NCBI GenBank assembly: GCA_035759745.1
Contig: DASTUF010000068.1
Location: 1 to 64,000, forward strand
Origin: CAMLHP01 sp035759745
GTDB lineage: Bacteria > Gemmatimonadota > Gemmatimonadetes > Gemmatimonadales > GWC2-71-9
DNA: 64,000 bases
Direction of reading: 5' to 3'
Part shown: positions 7,850-16,388 of the stretch, piece after piece
Layout: every line of letters begins with the position of its first letter
Position numbering within the stretch: position 1 is the stretch's first letter
Made by a program: the position numbers and the translations under genes
Notes under the pieces: model-generated
What the model was told of the DNA's origin: nothing
Seen by the model: the letters and a program-made list of their open reading frames with translations, nothing else
The model's database searches: none

Positions 7850-8604
7850 GCGGCCCCCCGGTCGAGCCGAGCCCAGAACGCGAGCCCGGGAAGCTCGCTT
7901 CCTTCGGCAAGGTGATAGCGCACGTAGCGCGCGAGCAGGCGGCGATGCGCAGCGGCGTTGGGCGGGTCCAGCGGCGGCAGCGGGAGGCGGTCGTCGAGCA
8001 GCGCCAGGAGATCGGCCTTTGCCGCGAGCGGGAGTCGCGCCACCGTTGCGCCGGCTGCGCAGTCGGGACAAAGCGCGCCGCCTTCACCGGCGCTGAACGC
8101 GAGGTCGCTGGCGGGATCGATGGGGCGGCCGTCCCGCGCGCACGCATCGAGCGATGGCGCGAAGCCAAGTGTCGACACCAGCAGCCACAGGAGCCGGAGT
8201 CCCAGTGGCTCCACTTCATCGGGGCCGGCCTCGGAGAGAGCGCCGAGCGAGGCCGACAACAAGTCGTAGAGCTCGGGGTGTGGCTCCGACGGAGCAAACC
8301 GCAGCATCACTTCGGCAAGGGCGGACGCGGCGGCGTAACGCCCCACGGATTGCGCCAGGCCGGTGTGGACTGACGTGGCGTCGAATGCGGTCATCGTCTG
8401 GAGGTCGCGGTGCTCCCGTACCGCGAGGTGTGCCGTGCCCTCACTCAGAAGTTGGAGTGCTGCTCCGAAGCGGCTGCGAGGCCGGAGCGCGCCCCTGGCA
8501 ATGGCGCTGATCAGTCCGCGACTCCGGGTCGCGAGCTTGACGATCTTCGACGTTTCGCTGTAGCGAACCGCGCTCAGGACGACGGCGGAGGTGGTGACGA
8601 GCAT
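7846..8604 (-). CDS. recO: DNA repair protein RecO
   Basis: RecF-pathway mediator that loads RecA on gapped DNA with RecR. Begins with an OB-fold (1-80; SAVVLSAVRYSETSKIV is the typical first strand region), followed by the helical domain with a degenerate zinc site: a single Cys near 155, then CPDC about 30 residues later, so one of the usual four cysteines is missing. 252 residues is normal. It starts 18 bases after the TonB receptor stop and overlaps selB by 4 bases, so it may be read as part of the B12-uptake transcript. Confidence 0.9.
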   Translation of the reverse strand: MLVTTSAVVLSAVRYSETSKIVKLATRSRGLISAIARGALRPRSRFGAALQLLSEGTAHLAVREHRDLQTMTAFDATSVHTGLAQSVGRYAAASALAEVMLRFAPSEPHPELYDLLSASLGALSEAGPDEVEPLGLRLLWLLVSTLGFAPSLDACARDGRPIDPASDLAFSAGEGGALCPDCAAGATVARLPLAAKADLLALLDDRLPLPPLDPPNAAAHRRLLARYVRYHLAEGSELPGLAFWARLDRGAA

Positions 8605-8622
8605 GTCACAAAGATGGCCGCC

Positions 8623-10605
8623 TTATTGGCGCCAGTCGAGGCGGCCTCCCACAAACACGGTGCGCAAACGGCCGGGGAACCCGACAATGGTCTCGTACTC
8701 TTCGTTCAGCAGGTTTTCGACCCTGCCGGTAAGCGCCACTGTGGGCTGCGCGCCGTCACCCCGTATCAGGGTCACGGAGCCATGGGCGTCGAGCAGCTGG
8801 TGTGCCGGCAGCGTCACCCGCTCGGACGGGAACTCGCGGAAGTCCACGTCGTACGCCGCGCCGACCAGTCGGAGCTCGGCGCCCAGATGGACCGCCGGCA
8901 CCGGCTGGACGCCGGTCCAGATTCGGGCGCTGTTACGCGGCCGGCGGATCAGTGGTTCGCCCTGCGCGAATCCGGGCGAACTCGCGCTGCCGGTGTCTGT
9001 CACCTCGGAGACCAGCAGCGCGTACGATGCGCCCAGCGTCCACCCGGGCACGGGGTGGACGGCCGCCTGTGCTTCGAGGCCCCGTGCAGTTGCCTTCCCG
9101 AGATTGAAATAGGTGGGTGCACCAGGCGCCTGGAAGGCGTACTGGATCTGCCGGGAGAAGCGCTGATCGAACCACACGACACCGATGCTTGCCTTCCCGC
9201 CTGCCAGCACCTGCTCGGCGCCCACTTCCCAGCCGATCGACTCCTCCGGCGTGAGCGTCGAGTCGCCCACTTCGAACGGCGAGTTGGCGAAGTTCTCGGC
9301 GAACGTCGGGGCCTTGAAGGCACTGCCGGCCGAGGCCCGGACCCGCGTGTCCGGCAACACCTTCCAGGCTGCGCCGGCGCGCCAGGTGACGAAGGTGCCG
9401 AACGCCGAGTTGTCATCCAGCCGGAGCCCGGCCGTGCCGGCGACGCCAGCAGGCAGGTCCACCACCGCCTCGGCGTAGGCGGCAAGCGTGGTGCGGCGCG
9501 CGTCGAGCGGCGGGTCTTCGTCGACGACCGTTCCGCCCCCGAAGTTGGAGTGGTACGTGCCTTCCCTGTCGCCCGACTCGCGCTCGAATGCCACCCCGCC
9601 CGTGAACGCCGTGGTGGCGACGGGCCTGATCGTGGCATGGGCATCGACCGACCAGCGCTGCGCTGTGCTGGCGCGCTCGGAAGCGAACGCGAACCCGGTG
9701 GTATCAGCCGGGAAATCTGATACATCGTTGAAGCGGTAGGTCGCGTCGGAGAGCGCGAAGCTGATGCCGGCCTGGGTCTTCGATCCCAGCTGGCGACTCA
9801 CTCCGGTGCCCAGCTGCAGCGCTCGTCCGCGAGAGAACTGGTTGCTGTCGGCCGCTATCCCGCTGCCGTCGGTGGGGAAATGGAAGGTGTTCCGCCCATA
9901 CCGGCCGGTGATCCAGGCCGCAGTCGCCACATCGGGATGAGCATCGAGCCGGACGGCGAGGGCGCCGCTGGTCCAGTCGTTGTTGAAAGCGTAGGTCCCA
10001 TCGGTTCCCGCCAGCGATCCCGCAATGCCCCAGCCAAGTGCGCTGTTGCCACCGCGCACGCTGGCATCCGCTTCTCGCGTGCCGAAGGTGCCGGCCCGGG
10101 CGGAGACCGTCGCCGACCGATCTCCTCCACTGCGGGTAATGATATTCACCACACCAGTGACCGCATCGCTGCCGTGGGTCACGCTGGCCGGGCCGCGGAT
10201 GATCTCGATGCGGTCCACGCCATCGAGCGTCAGCGTGGCAAAGTCGAATGATCCGCCGGCATCGTTCACCGGAACGCCGTCCACCAGCACCTTCACATAG
10301 TCGCTCTCGCCCCCACGAAGAAAGAGCGATGTCACGCCTCCGAAGCTCCCGGTCTGAAGCACCTGCGCACCCGGCACCTGCCTGAGCGCGTCCTGCACCA
10401 GGCGCACGCCGCTGGCCCGGAGCTCGGCGCCGGAGAGCACCGTCATCGTGGCACTCACCGCATCCGGCCGCAGCGGGATCCGGGCCGCCGAGACGACAAT
10501 GTCGGGCAGCCGATATGGTTCAGTCTCCTGCTGAGCGAGCAGTGACGCGGGCGACAGCAGCACAAGGCATGCGGCGATCAGGCGAGGCACGGAAACGGCT
10601 GGCAC
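8623..10605 (-). CDS. btuB: TonB-dependent outer-membrane receptor, BtuB-like (cobalamin uptake)
   Basis: Energised 22-strand barrel receptor. Signal peptide 1-25, TonB-box-like PDIVVSA near 34-40, plug domain about 45-155 (VLVDGVPVND, then RIEIIRGPASVTHGSDAVTGVVNI), barrel to residue 660 with an aromatic-rich end. The substrate is inferred from context: it is the fourth gene behind a cobalamin riboswitch, 12 bases after the ATPase gene of a BtuCD-type ABC transporter. Length (660) matches BtuB (about 600-660). A siderophore or cobinamide specificity cannot be excluded by sequence alone. Confidence 0.85.
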   Translation of the reverse strand: MPAVSVPRLIAACLVLLSPASLLAQQETEPYRLPDIVVSAARIPLRPDAVSATMTVLSGAELRASGVRLVQDALRQVPGAQVLQTGSFGGVTSLFLRGGESDYVKVLVDGVPVNDAGGSFDFATLTLDGVDRIEIIRGPASVTHGSDAVTGVVNIITRSGGDRSATVSARAGTFGTREADASVRGGNSALGWGIAGSLAGTDGTYAFNNDWTSGALAVRLDAHPDVATAAWITGRYGRNTFHFPTDGSGIAADSNQFSRGRALQLGTGVSRQLGSKTQAGISFALSDATYRFNDVSDFPADTTGFAFASERASTAQRWSVDAHATIRPVATTAFTGGVAFERESGDREGTYHSNFGGGTVVDEDPPLDARRTTLAAYAEAVVDLPAGVAGTAGLRLDDNSAFGTFVTWRAGAAWKVLPDTRVRASAGSAFKAPTFAENFANSPFEVGDSTLTPEESIGWEVGAEQVLAGGKASIGVVWFDQRFSRQIQYAFQAPGAPTYFNLGKATARGLEAQAAVHPVPGWTLGASYALLVSEVTDTGSASSPGFAQGEPLIRRPRNSARIWTGVQPVPAVHLGAELRLVGAAYDVDFREFPSERVTLPAHQLLDAHGSVTLIRGDGAQPTVALTGRVENLLNEEYETIVGFPGRLRTVFVGGRLDWRQ

Positions 10606-10617
10606 GGCGAACTCCAG

Positions 10618-11412
10618 TCAGATGGCGCCGGCCCCCGTGGGCCGGCGAAGGGGCATGACCTGGGGGGCACCATCCGGCGTGGTGGTGACTGCCACCGGCC
10701 ACTGGAACACCCGGGAAAGAATCGGCTCGATGAGGACCTCGGCGGGCGTGCCGAGCGCAGCGGTGTGGCCGTCGCTCATGAGCAGGATCCGGTCGGCGAA
10801 GCGCGCGGCGAGGTTGAGCCCGTGGGTGATGATCAGCGCCGCGAGACCCTGGTCCGCCAGCTCGCGCACCAGCTCGAACATCTCCATCTCGTGGCGCACA
10901 TCCAGCGACATGGTCGGCTCATCAAGCACCAGCGCGCGCGGTTCGCCGGCCAATGCCCGGGCTACCCGCACCCGCTGCCATTCACCGCCCGACAGCTGGT
11001 CCACCCTGCGGTCGGCAAACTGGGCCACATCGCATCGGATGAGCGCGCGCTCCACTGCCGCCCTGTCCTCCAGCCCCACGGCGCCCAGCGGTCCCAGCCG
11101 GGCGTAGCGGCCCAGCAGCACAGTTTCGCGGACCCGCAACGGGAAGGTGATCTCCTCGCGCTGCGGCACGACGCCGACCGCCGCCGCCAGATTCGCAGGC
11201 TCCCACTGGCAGACGTCCTTGTCATCGATCGTCGCTGTGCCTCGCTCGGAGTGGAGCAATCCCAGCATGCCGCGGAGCAGCGTGGACTTGCCGCTCCCGT
11301 TGGGGCCCGTGACGCAGACCAGCTCGCCGGCATTCACCGCCAGCGACACGCCACCTACCGCCGGGCGCGTCGCATTGCGGTAGCGCAAGACCAGGTCATG
11401 ACAGGCGAGCAT
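10618..11412 (-). CDS. btuD: ABC transporter ATP-binding protein, BtuD-like
   Basis: Powers import through the FecCD-type permease encoded just upstream. Walker A GPNGSGKST at 36-44, signature LSGGEWQRVRVARAL, Walker B ALVLDEPT and switch histidine in IITHGLN are all intact. The start is ATG at 11412, sharing ATGA with the btuC stop; the open frame extends another 140 codons upstream but that part is out-of-frame btuC sequence. 264 residues is normal for this class (BtuD, FepC, HmuV). Cobalamin as the substrate comes from the riboswitch. Confidence 0.92.
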   Translation of the reverse strand: MLACHDLVLRYRNATRPAVGGVSLAVNAGELVCVTGPNGSGKSTLLRGMLGLLHSERGTATIDDKDVCQWEPANLAAAVGVVPQREEITFPLRVRETVLLGRYARLGPLGAVGLEDRAAVERALIRCDVAQFADRRVDQLSGGEWQRVRVARALAGEPRALVLDEPTMSLDVRHEMEMFELVRELADQGLAALIITHGLNLAARFADRILLMSDGHTAALGTPAEVLIEPILSRVFQWPVAVTTTPDGAPQVMPLRRPTGAGAI

Positions 11413-12380
11413 CAGGCGAGTGACTTCCGCAGCAGCAGCGCGAAGAGCGGGACACCAACCAGCGCGGTCACGACCCCCACCGGCAACTCGATCGGCCGGA
11501 GCACCGTGCGCGCGACCAGGTCGGCCAGCACCAGGAACCCGCCGCCGCCCACGAACGCCACCGGTAGGAGCACCCGGTGCATTGGAGTCCACGCGCGGCG
11601 CACGGCGTGCGGCACCACCAATCCCACGAAGCCGATGATGCCGCAAGTGGCGACACTGGCAGCCGTGAGTAGCGAAGCCGCCAGGTAGATCCGGCGGCGC
11701 AGTCGCTCTACGTCGGCGCCGAGATGGCGTGCAGGTTCCTCGCCCAGCGCCAGCAGGTCGAGCCCCCGTGCCGCCAGCAGCAGCACCGCCAGCGGGATGA
11801 CGGCGTAGATGGCGAAGAGTGCCAGCGTCGGCCATGAGGCCGAGGAGAATCCGCCCAGCAGCCAGAGAAAGGCATTGCGGAGCCTGGGCGCGTCGGAGAG
11901 GGCGATGATGGCACTCATCAGGGCCGCGGCAAACGAACCGACGACCACGCCGGCCAGCAGCAGCACCAGGGGGTCAAGCCGCCGGCCCGCCACCACGCTC
12001 AGCCGATACACCAGCGCCACGGCGATGAGCGCCCCGGCGAAAGCCGCGATGGGAACCGCCCATGGCGAGCCGCCACCGAAGGCGATGGCGAGCACGGCGC
12101 CGAGGCCGGCACCGCCTGAGAGGCCGAGGAGGTAGGGGTCAGCGAGAGGATTGCGCACCAGTGCCTGGAGCGCCGCGCCACTGACCGCGAGGCCTCCACC
12201 GACCAGGAAGGCGAGCAGGACGCGTGGCACTCGCAGCTCGCGCACGATGACGGCTGCCTCGCCAGTGTTGCGGATCAATCCGTCGAACACGTCGCCCGGC
12301 CGGAGCGGCACCGAGCCCAGCGCGACACCCAGCAGCAGCACCAGCGCGGTTGCGACCGCGAGCCCCAGCCACCGCGTCAT
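11412..12380 (-). CDS. btuC: FecCD-family ABC permease, BtuC-like
   Basis: Inner-membrane permease of the vitamin B12/iron chelate importers. Roughly ten hydrophobic helices over 322 residues, with the conserved LRVPRVLLAFLVGGGLAVSG and GLVVPHAVR (interface with the ATPase) segments of the family. It overlaps the binding-protein gene by 4 bases and the ATPase gene by 3, so the three are surely co-translated. Specificity for cobalamin rests on the upstream riboswitch. Confidence 0.92.
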   Translation of the reverse strand: MTRWLGLAVATALVLLLGVALGSVPLRPGDVFDGLIRNTGEAAVIVRELRVPRVLLAFLVGGGLAVSGAALQALVRNPLADPYLLGLSGGAGLGAVLAIAFGGGSPWAVPIAAFAGALIAVALVYRLSVVAGRRLDPLVLLLAGVVVGSFAAALMSAIIALSDAPRLRNAFLWLLGGFSSASWPTLALFAIYAVIPLAVLLLAARGLDLLALGEEPARHLGADVERLRRRIYLAASLLTAASVATCGIIGFVGLVVPHAVRRAWTPMHRVLLPVAFVGGGGFLVLADLVARTVLRPIELPVGVVTALVGVPLFALLLRKSLA

Positions 12381-13264
12381 GGCAGGGCGACCAGTGAGCG
12401 CGCGAGCGCACGGATGGCATCAGGCGCGCGCGGACCCGGATGCGCGAACTGCGAGCCCGAGGCGAACACGAACCTGCGCTCCCGGACCGCCGCAACTGCC
12501 TGCCACTCGGGCCTGGTGGCAAAGGCCGGGGTGGAATCGCCCAGCACCAGGATGGCGTCCGGATGCCGGGCCACCACCGATTCGATGCTCACTTGCCCCG
12601 ACGATGTCGGGAGGTCGTCGTAGGCGTTGCGCCCGCCGCCCCGCTGCAGCAATTCCGAGAGATAGCTGCCGGCGCCCACCGTCATGGGCGGCTCGGCCCA
12701 CACCAGCAGGAATACCGACGGCACGGTTGCCGGCTGCTTCACCGTTGCCTGCGCAAGTGCTGACTCGAAGCGCGCCTTGAGTGCAGCGGCCTCTCGCTCG
12801 CGACCCGTCAGCCGGCCCAGCAGGGCGCCGACCCGAGTGACATCGGCGAGCAGGTCGGTGCGGAGCTGCACCGTCGCGATGCCCATCGAGCGGAGCCGTT
12901 CCGCCGCGGCCGCGTTCCGCCCCGAGGGATACAGCAGCACCAGGTCTGGCCGCTGGCCCAGCACTGCCTCGATGTTGGGAGCGATGCCATCACCCAGGTC
13001 GGGCACGGCGCGCGCCTCCGCCGGGTAGTCGCACCAGGTGGTGCGGCCCACCACGGCGTTTCCGGCGCCGATGGCAAAGAGCAGCTCGGTGGTGGCCGGA
13101 ATGAGAGAGACGACCCGGCCGGCGGGTGCCGCCAGCCGGGTGGTGTCGCCGGCGTCATCGACAACGGCAATGCCGCCCGTGGCGACAGGCGCCGGGCGTG
13201 AACACGCCGCTGCGCACAGCAGCAGGACAGCCAGCGATGATGACAGGAATGATCGGAACCGCAG
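12377..13264 (-). CDS. btuF: Cobalamin ABC transporter substrate-binding lipoprotein, BtuF-like, with non-standard start
   Basis: Class III periplasmic binding protein. Reading back from the clear BtuF core (RTTWCDYP, PDLVLLYPSG), the frame continues through VVSLIPATTELLFAIGAG to a lipoprotein signal with AAAC lipobox (Cys 21 if CTG is codon 1). No ATG, GTG or TTG exists in frame upstream of the signal peptide. A strong GGGAGG (13277-13272) sits 7 bases before a CTG (13264) and 4 before an ATC, so a CTG start is proposed. A GTG at 13054 would remove the signal and the first 70 residues and is rejected. About 295 residues, normal length. A base-call error near the start is the main alternative. 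Confidence 0.8.
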   Translation of the reverse strand: MRFRSFLSSSLAVLLLCAAACSRPAPVATGGIAVVDDAGDTTRLAAPAGRVVSLIPATTELLFAIGAGNAVVGRTTWCDYPAEARAVPDLGDGIAPNIEAVLGQRPDLVLLYPSGRNAAAAERLRSMGIATVQLRTDLLADVTRVGALLGRLTGREREAAALKARFESALAQATVKQPATVPSVFLLVWAEPPMTVGAGSYLSELLQRGGGRNAYDDLPTSSGQVSIESVVARHPDAILVLGDSTPAFATRPEWQAVAAVRERRFVFASGSQFAHPGPRAPDAIRALARSLVALP

Positions 13265-13311
13265 GATGGAACCTCCCGACCCTCCCCCGAGGGTTGCATG
13301 GGTGGAACGAG

Positions 13312-13455
13312 CGCAGAGGTCTCCTGGCTTCGGGCCCCCGTCCGCCTTCCCGGTTTCCCAGTGGCGTGATGGACGAGGTGTTGGTGCCCGTTACAGTGGC
13401 GGGGCCGCGCCGGAATTGCACCGGCTTCCGAGTGCTGTGCTCGGTACTTCAGTTG
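13312..13455 (-). ncRNA. Cobalamin (adenosylcobalamin) riboswitch
   Basis: Read on the minus strand it has the class hallmarks in order: GCCGGUGCAAUUCCGGC, then CCCGCCACUGUAACGGG, then GCCACUGGGAAACCGGGAAGG, and the B12 box GAAGCCAGGAGACC near 13333-13318. It begins at the end of the upstream secreted-protein gene and ends about 50 bases before the btuF ribosome binding site. CCCUC-loop-GAGGG just before that site could be part of the expression platform. Binding of B12 should shut off btuF and the genes behind it. Confidence 0.93.
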
Positions 13456-13465
13456 TGGCGTGAGT

Positions 13466-14560
13466 CTAGCGCCGTGGGCGTCGCTCCGCAAGCAAGCGCG
13501 CGAGCGCTGCCTTGAGCTGGGCGCGTTCCTGCTGGTAGGCATCGGCGGCGGGCGAGCCCGGCGGAATGTCGCGGTGGGCATCGTCGAGCCGGGCGATGCG
13601 ATCGATCAGCGATTCCGGTCCTTCACTGGTGAGCGCCTGCATTTGTCCCCGGCTTCGGAACGCCCGCCACAGCCCCCAGAGCATGGCGAGCGCGATGAGC
13701 CCGATCAGGACCGGCAGCACACCGTTCCCCACCCGGAGCGGCGCCGGTACCTCAAGGAGGATCGAGTCCCCCGCCGCCATCACGCCGGCCCAGCGGCGAA
13801 AGTTCCGCCCATCGATCACGGTGGAGTCGACCTCCTCCAGCGACTCGGCATGCACGGTTGCGGCGCGCTCCTCCACCAGCAGCTCGACGCCAGCCGCTCC
13901 CTGCCGGAAGGGCCAGATGACGGTGCCTTCGGTGCGCGGCAGCGCATAGCGCAGGGTCAGCTGCCGGTCCCCCGGTGCCAGCGGCGCGAAGATCGACACC
14001 CGTGCGGTGTCGAGCACAATCGCCTCGTGCGAGAGCTCTCCCGGTTCCGCCACGAAGCGATCGGCATTGCCCGGCACGCCGAAGCTCCATGCCGGCGTCG
14101 CCGAGTCGGGACCGACCCGGGTGAACGTGCTCTGATTGGTGAACGTGAGCAGCTCGACCACGGTGCGAAATCCATCCGCTTCCGGCGCGCTCACCACGAT
14201 GAACCGGGACGTGATCTCCACCGGCGCCGAGGCTGACGTGTCATGCACCGCCAGAGTCAGTGGCGGGTTGGGTACGGCGGGATTGGTGCTGAGGGGCGGA
14301 GAGAAGTACTGGATGCCGGCATGCTCGGCGGTGATGATGTGCAACGCGGTGGTGTCGGCGGGATACCGGAAGGCGAAGCGTCCGTCGGTACCCGCCCGCA
14401 TCGAATCGAGCGGCCCCTGACGTTCGCGCCCGACCCGATGCAGCACCACCCAGCTGCCCGCCGCGGGCGCCGTGTCGCGGCCGACCCGGAGCACCTCGCC
14501 GCTGATCTGCATGGATGCCTGCGCCGAAGCGGCCCCCGGCGCGAGCAGCAACAGCAGCAC
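13466..14560 (-). CDS. Secreted, membrane-anchored protein of unknown function (carboxypeptidase-regulatory-like N-terminus)
   Basis: Function not recognised. After a short leucine-rich signal ending in AASAQ comes a beta-rich region resembling a carboxypeptidase-regulatory-like domain (SGEVLRVGRD, then DGRFAFRYP), a second beta domain, one transmembrane helix near 279-301 and a charged cytoplasmic tail of about 60 residues with coiled-coil character. The start is unclear: no ATG lies near the signal peptide. GTG at 14560 leaves a signal without positive charges, CTG at 14572 would be an alternative, and the ATG at 14767 would overlap the upstream gene by about 190 bases. Its 3' end abuts the cobalamin riboswitch. 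Confidence 0.6.
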   Translation of the reverse strand: MLLLLLAPGAASAQASMQISGEVLRVGRDTAPAAGSWVVLHRVGRERQGPLDSMRAGTDGRFAFRYPADTTALHIITAEHAGIQYFSPPLSTNPAVPNPPLTLAVHDTSASAPVEITSRFIVVSAPEADGFRTVVELLTFTNQSTFTRVGPDSATPAWSFGVPGNADRFVAEPGELSHEAIVLDTARVSIFAPLAPGDRQLTLRYALPRTEGTVIWPFRQGAAGVELLVEERAATVHAESLEEVDSTVIDGRNFRRWAGVMAAGDSILLEVPAPLRVGNGVLPVLIGLIALAMLWGLWRAFRSRGQMQALTSEGPESLIDRIARLDDAHRDIPPGSPAADAYQQERAQLKAALARLLAERRPRR

Positions 14561-14576
14561 CAGCGGCGCCAGCCGC

Positions 14577-15068
14577 CTACGGCGTGAACTTGCCGAAATC
14601 CTGGGGATCGAGCTTCTCGAGATACTGGCGAAGGCGCTCGGCCTCGGCGGAGGGATCGGGGGACGGCAGGTCGGTTTCGATGCCGCTGTCGCCCAGCAGG
14701 TCGTCACTGGTGAAGATCGGCGCGCCGCAGCGGAGCGCAATGGCGATGCTGTCACTGGGCCGGGCATCCACCTGGAAGACGTCCTCGCCCCGCAGGATCA
14801 TGAGTTCGGCGAAGTAGGTGTTCTCCTTGACCGCGCTGATCACCACCCGGCGGAGATTGCCGCCCAGTCCGCCGATGACCTGCTTCAGCAGGTCGTGAGT
14901 CATGGGCCGCGCGGCCTTCACGCCCTGCAACTCCATCGCAATGGCGCTCGCTTCCGCAGGTCCGATCCAGATCGGCAAGACCCGGGATCCGTCCTTCTCC
15001 CGCAGGATCACCACCGGGCTGTTGTTGGTCCGGTCCACGCCGAGATGAGCGACCGTCACTTCCCGCAT
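14577..15068 (-). CDS. Bifunctional nuclease (BFN, DUF151) family protein
   Basis: Small cytosolic protein with the DUF151 fold: starts MREVTVAHLGVD, then SPVVILREKDGSRVLPIWIGPAEA and the DARPSDSIAIALR signature near 115-127. Plant BFN1 of this family has RNase and DNase activity, but the role of the bacterial members is not settled. The C-terminal UVR-like extension of some members is absent; an acidic tail follows instead. 163 residues. It lies 6 bases after metK and runs into the next gene without a gap. Confidence 0.85.
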   Translation of the reverse strand: MREVTVAHLGVDRTNNSPVVILREKDGSRVLPIWIGPAEASAIAMELQGVKAARPMTHDLLKQVIGGLGGNLRRVVISAVKENTYFAELMILRGEDVFQVDARPSDSIAIALRCGAPIFTSDDLLGDSGIETDLPSPDPSAEAERLRQYLEKLDPQDFGKFTP

Positions 15069-15074
15069 GGGCGG

Positions 15075-16316
15075 CTAGCGCAACGCGCTCAGCAGGTCCT
15101 TCACCCGGTTGGACTCCTCCCAGGTGAAGAAATCATAGGGCCGCTTGGAACGGCCATCGAGCCCGTCGTACTTCCTGGAGAACGGCTTCCGGCCAAAGTG
15201 GCCGTAGGCCGCCGTTGGCGAATAGATGGGTCGCTTGAGCTTGAGCGCGGCGATGATGCCCTTGGGCGTGAGGTCGAACACCTCGCGCACTGCCTGCTCC
15301 AGGCGGGCATCGGGCACCTCACCGGTGCCGAAGGTGTCCACCATGACCGAGACCGGCTCCGCCACGCCGATGGCGTACGCCACCTGCACTTCGCAGCGCC
15401 GCGCGAGTTTCGCATCCACGATGTTGCGCGCGACCCAGCGCATGGCGTACGCCGCCGAGCGGTCCACCTTGGAGGGATCCTTGCCCGAGAACGCGCCGCC
15501 GCCGTGCCGCGCCATACCGCCGTAGGTGTCCACAATGATCTTGCGGCCGGTGAGTCCCGCGTCGCCGTGCGGGCCTCCGACCACGAAGCGGCCGGTGGGG
15601 TTGATCAGGAACTTCACCCGGCCAGCCTCCACGCCGGCCTTCTCCAGCACCGGGCGGATCACCTCGTTGATGACGGTGTCGCGGATGGTGCCGTTGCCGA
15701 GAGCGCGATTGCGCCAGCGCTCGGCGTGCTGGGTGGACACCACCACCGTCCGGACCCGTACCGGGCGGTCGCCCTCGTACTCTACCGACACCTGGCTCTT
15801 GCCGTCGGGGCGCAGCCAGCCAACGGCCCGGTCGCCGTGCGTGCCCTTCCGCACTGCCGCGAGCCGCTCGGTGATGCGGTGCGCCAGCAGCACTGGCAGC
15901 GGCATGCGCTCCCGGGTTTCGTTGGTGGCGTAGCCGAACATCATGCCCTGGTCGCCCGCGCCCTGCTCGTGGCCCCGGAACTCATCGACGCCCTGGGCGA
16001 TGTCCTGCGACTGGCGGTCGATCGCCGACATCACCGCGCAGGATCCTGCATCGAACCCGAACGCGGCATCGGTGTAGCCGATCCGTTCCACGGTCCGGCG
16101 GACGATGTCGGGAATGTGCACGTAGGTGCTGGTGGTGATCTCGCCCGCCACGACCGCCATGCCGGTGGTCACCAGCGTTTCGCAAGCGACCCGGCCGTGC
16201 TGATCCTTCGCGAGGATCTCGTCGAGCACCGCGTCGGAAATCTGGTCCGCTACCTTGTCGGGATGCCCTTCGGTGACGGATTCCGACGTGAACACGTGCC
16301 GTTTCGAGGCTGCCAT
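15075..16316 (-). CDS. metK: S-adenosylmethionine synthetase
   Basis: Makes SAM from methionine and ATP. N-terminal GHPDKVADQISDAVLD (ATP site), signature 1 GAGDQGMMFGYA and signature 2 GGGAFSGKDPSKVDRS are intact, and the protein has a normal length of 413. The 72-base gap from ptsI is too short for a SAM riboswitch and shows none. Co-directional with the PTS genes but probably with its own promoter in that gap or inside ptsI. Confidence 0.97.
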   Translation of the reverse strand: MAASKRHVFTSESVTEGHPDKVADQISDAVLDEILAKDQHGRVACETLVTTGMAVVAGEITTSTYVHIPDIVRRTVERIGYTDAAFGFDAGSCAVMSAIDRQSQDIAQGVDEFRGHEQGAGDQGMMFGYATNETRERMPLPVLLAHRITERLAAVRKGTHGDRAVGWLRPDGKSQVSVEYEGDRPVRVRTVVVSTQHAERWRNRALGNGTIRDTVINEVIRPVLEKAGVEAGRVKFLINPTGRFVVGGPHGDAGLTGRKIIVDTYGGMARHGGGAFSGKDPSKVDRSAAYAMRWVARNIVDAKLARRCEVQVAYAIGVAEPVSVMVDTFGTGEVPDARLEQAVREVFDLTPKGIIAALKLKRPIYSPTAAYGHFGRKPFSRKYDGLDGRSKRPYDFFTWEESNRVKDLLSALR

Positions 16317-16388
16317 CGCTGAAGATCTCGGCTGAGGGGAAATCAGGCTGGAATGCCACGCACACCGGCGGGCAGGAACGGCCGCAAG

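Noticed and set aside
7850..8071. N-terminal extension of SelB to 8071
   Set aside because: Arg/Ala/Pro-rich translation of recO in another frame; GTG at 7849 gives a normal SelB start and a GTGA overlap.
13297..13581. ATG at 13299 or the frame to 13581 as the btuF start
   Set aside because: Different reading frame from the conserved BtuF core; translation shows no signal peptide or family match.
16317..16388. SAM riboswitch ahead of metK
   Set aside because: 72-base gap without the conserved SAM-I or SAM-II core.
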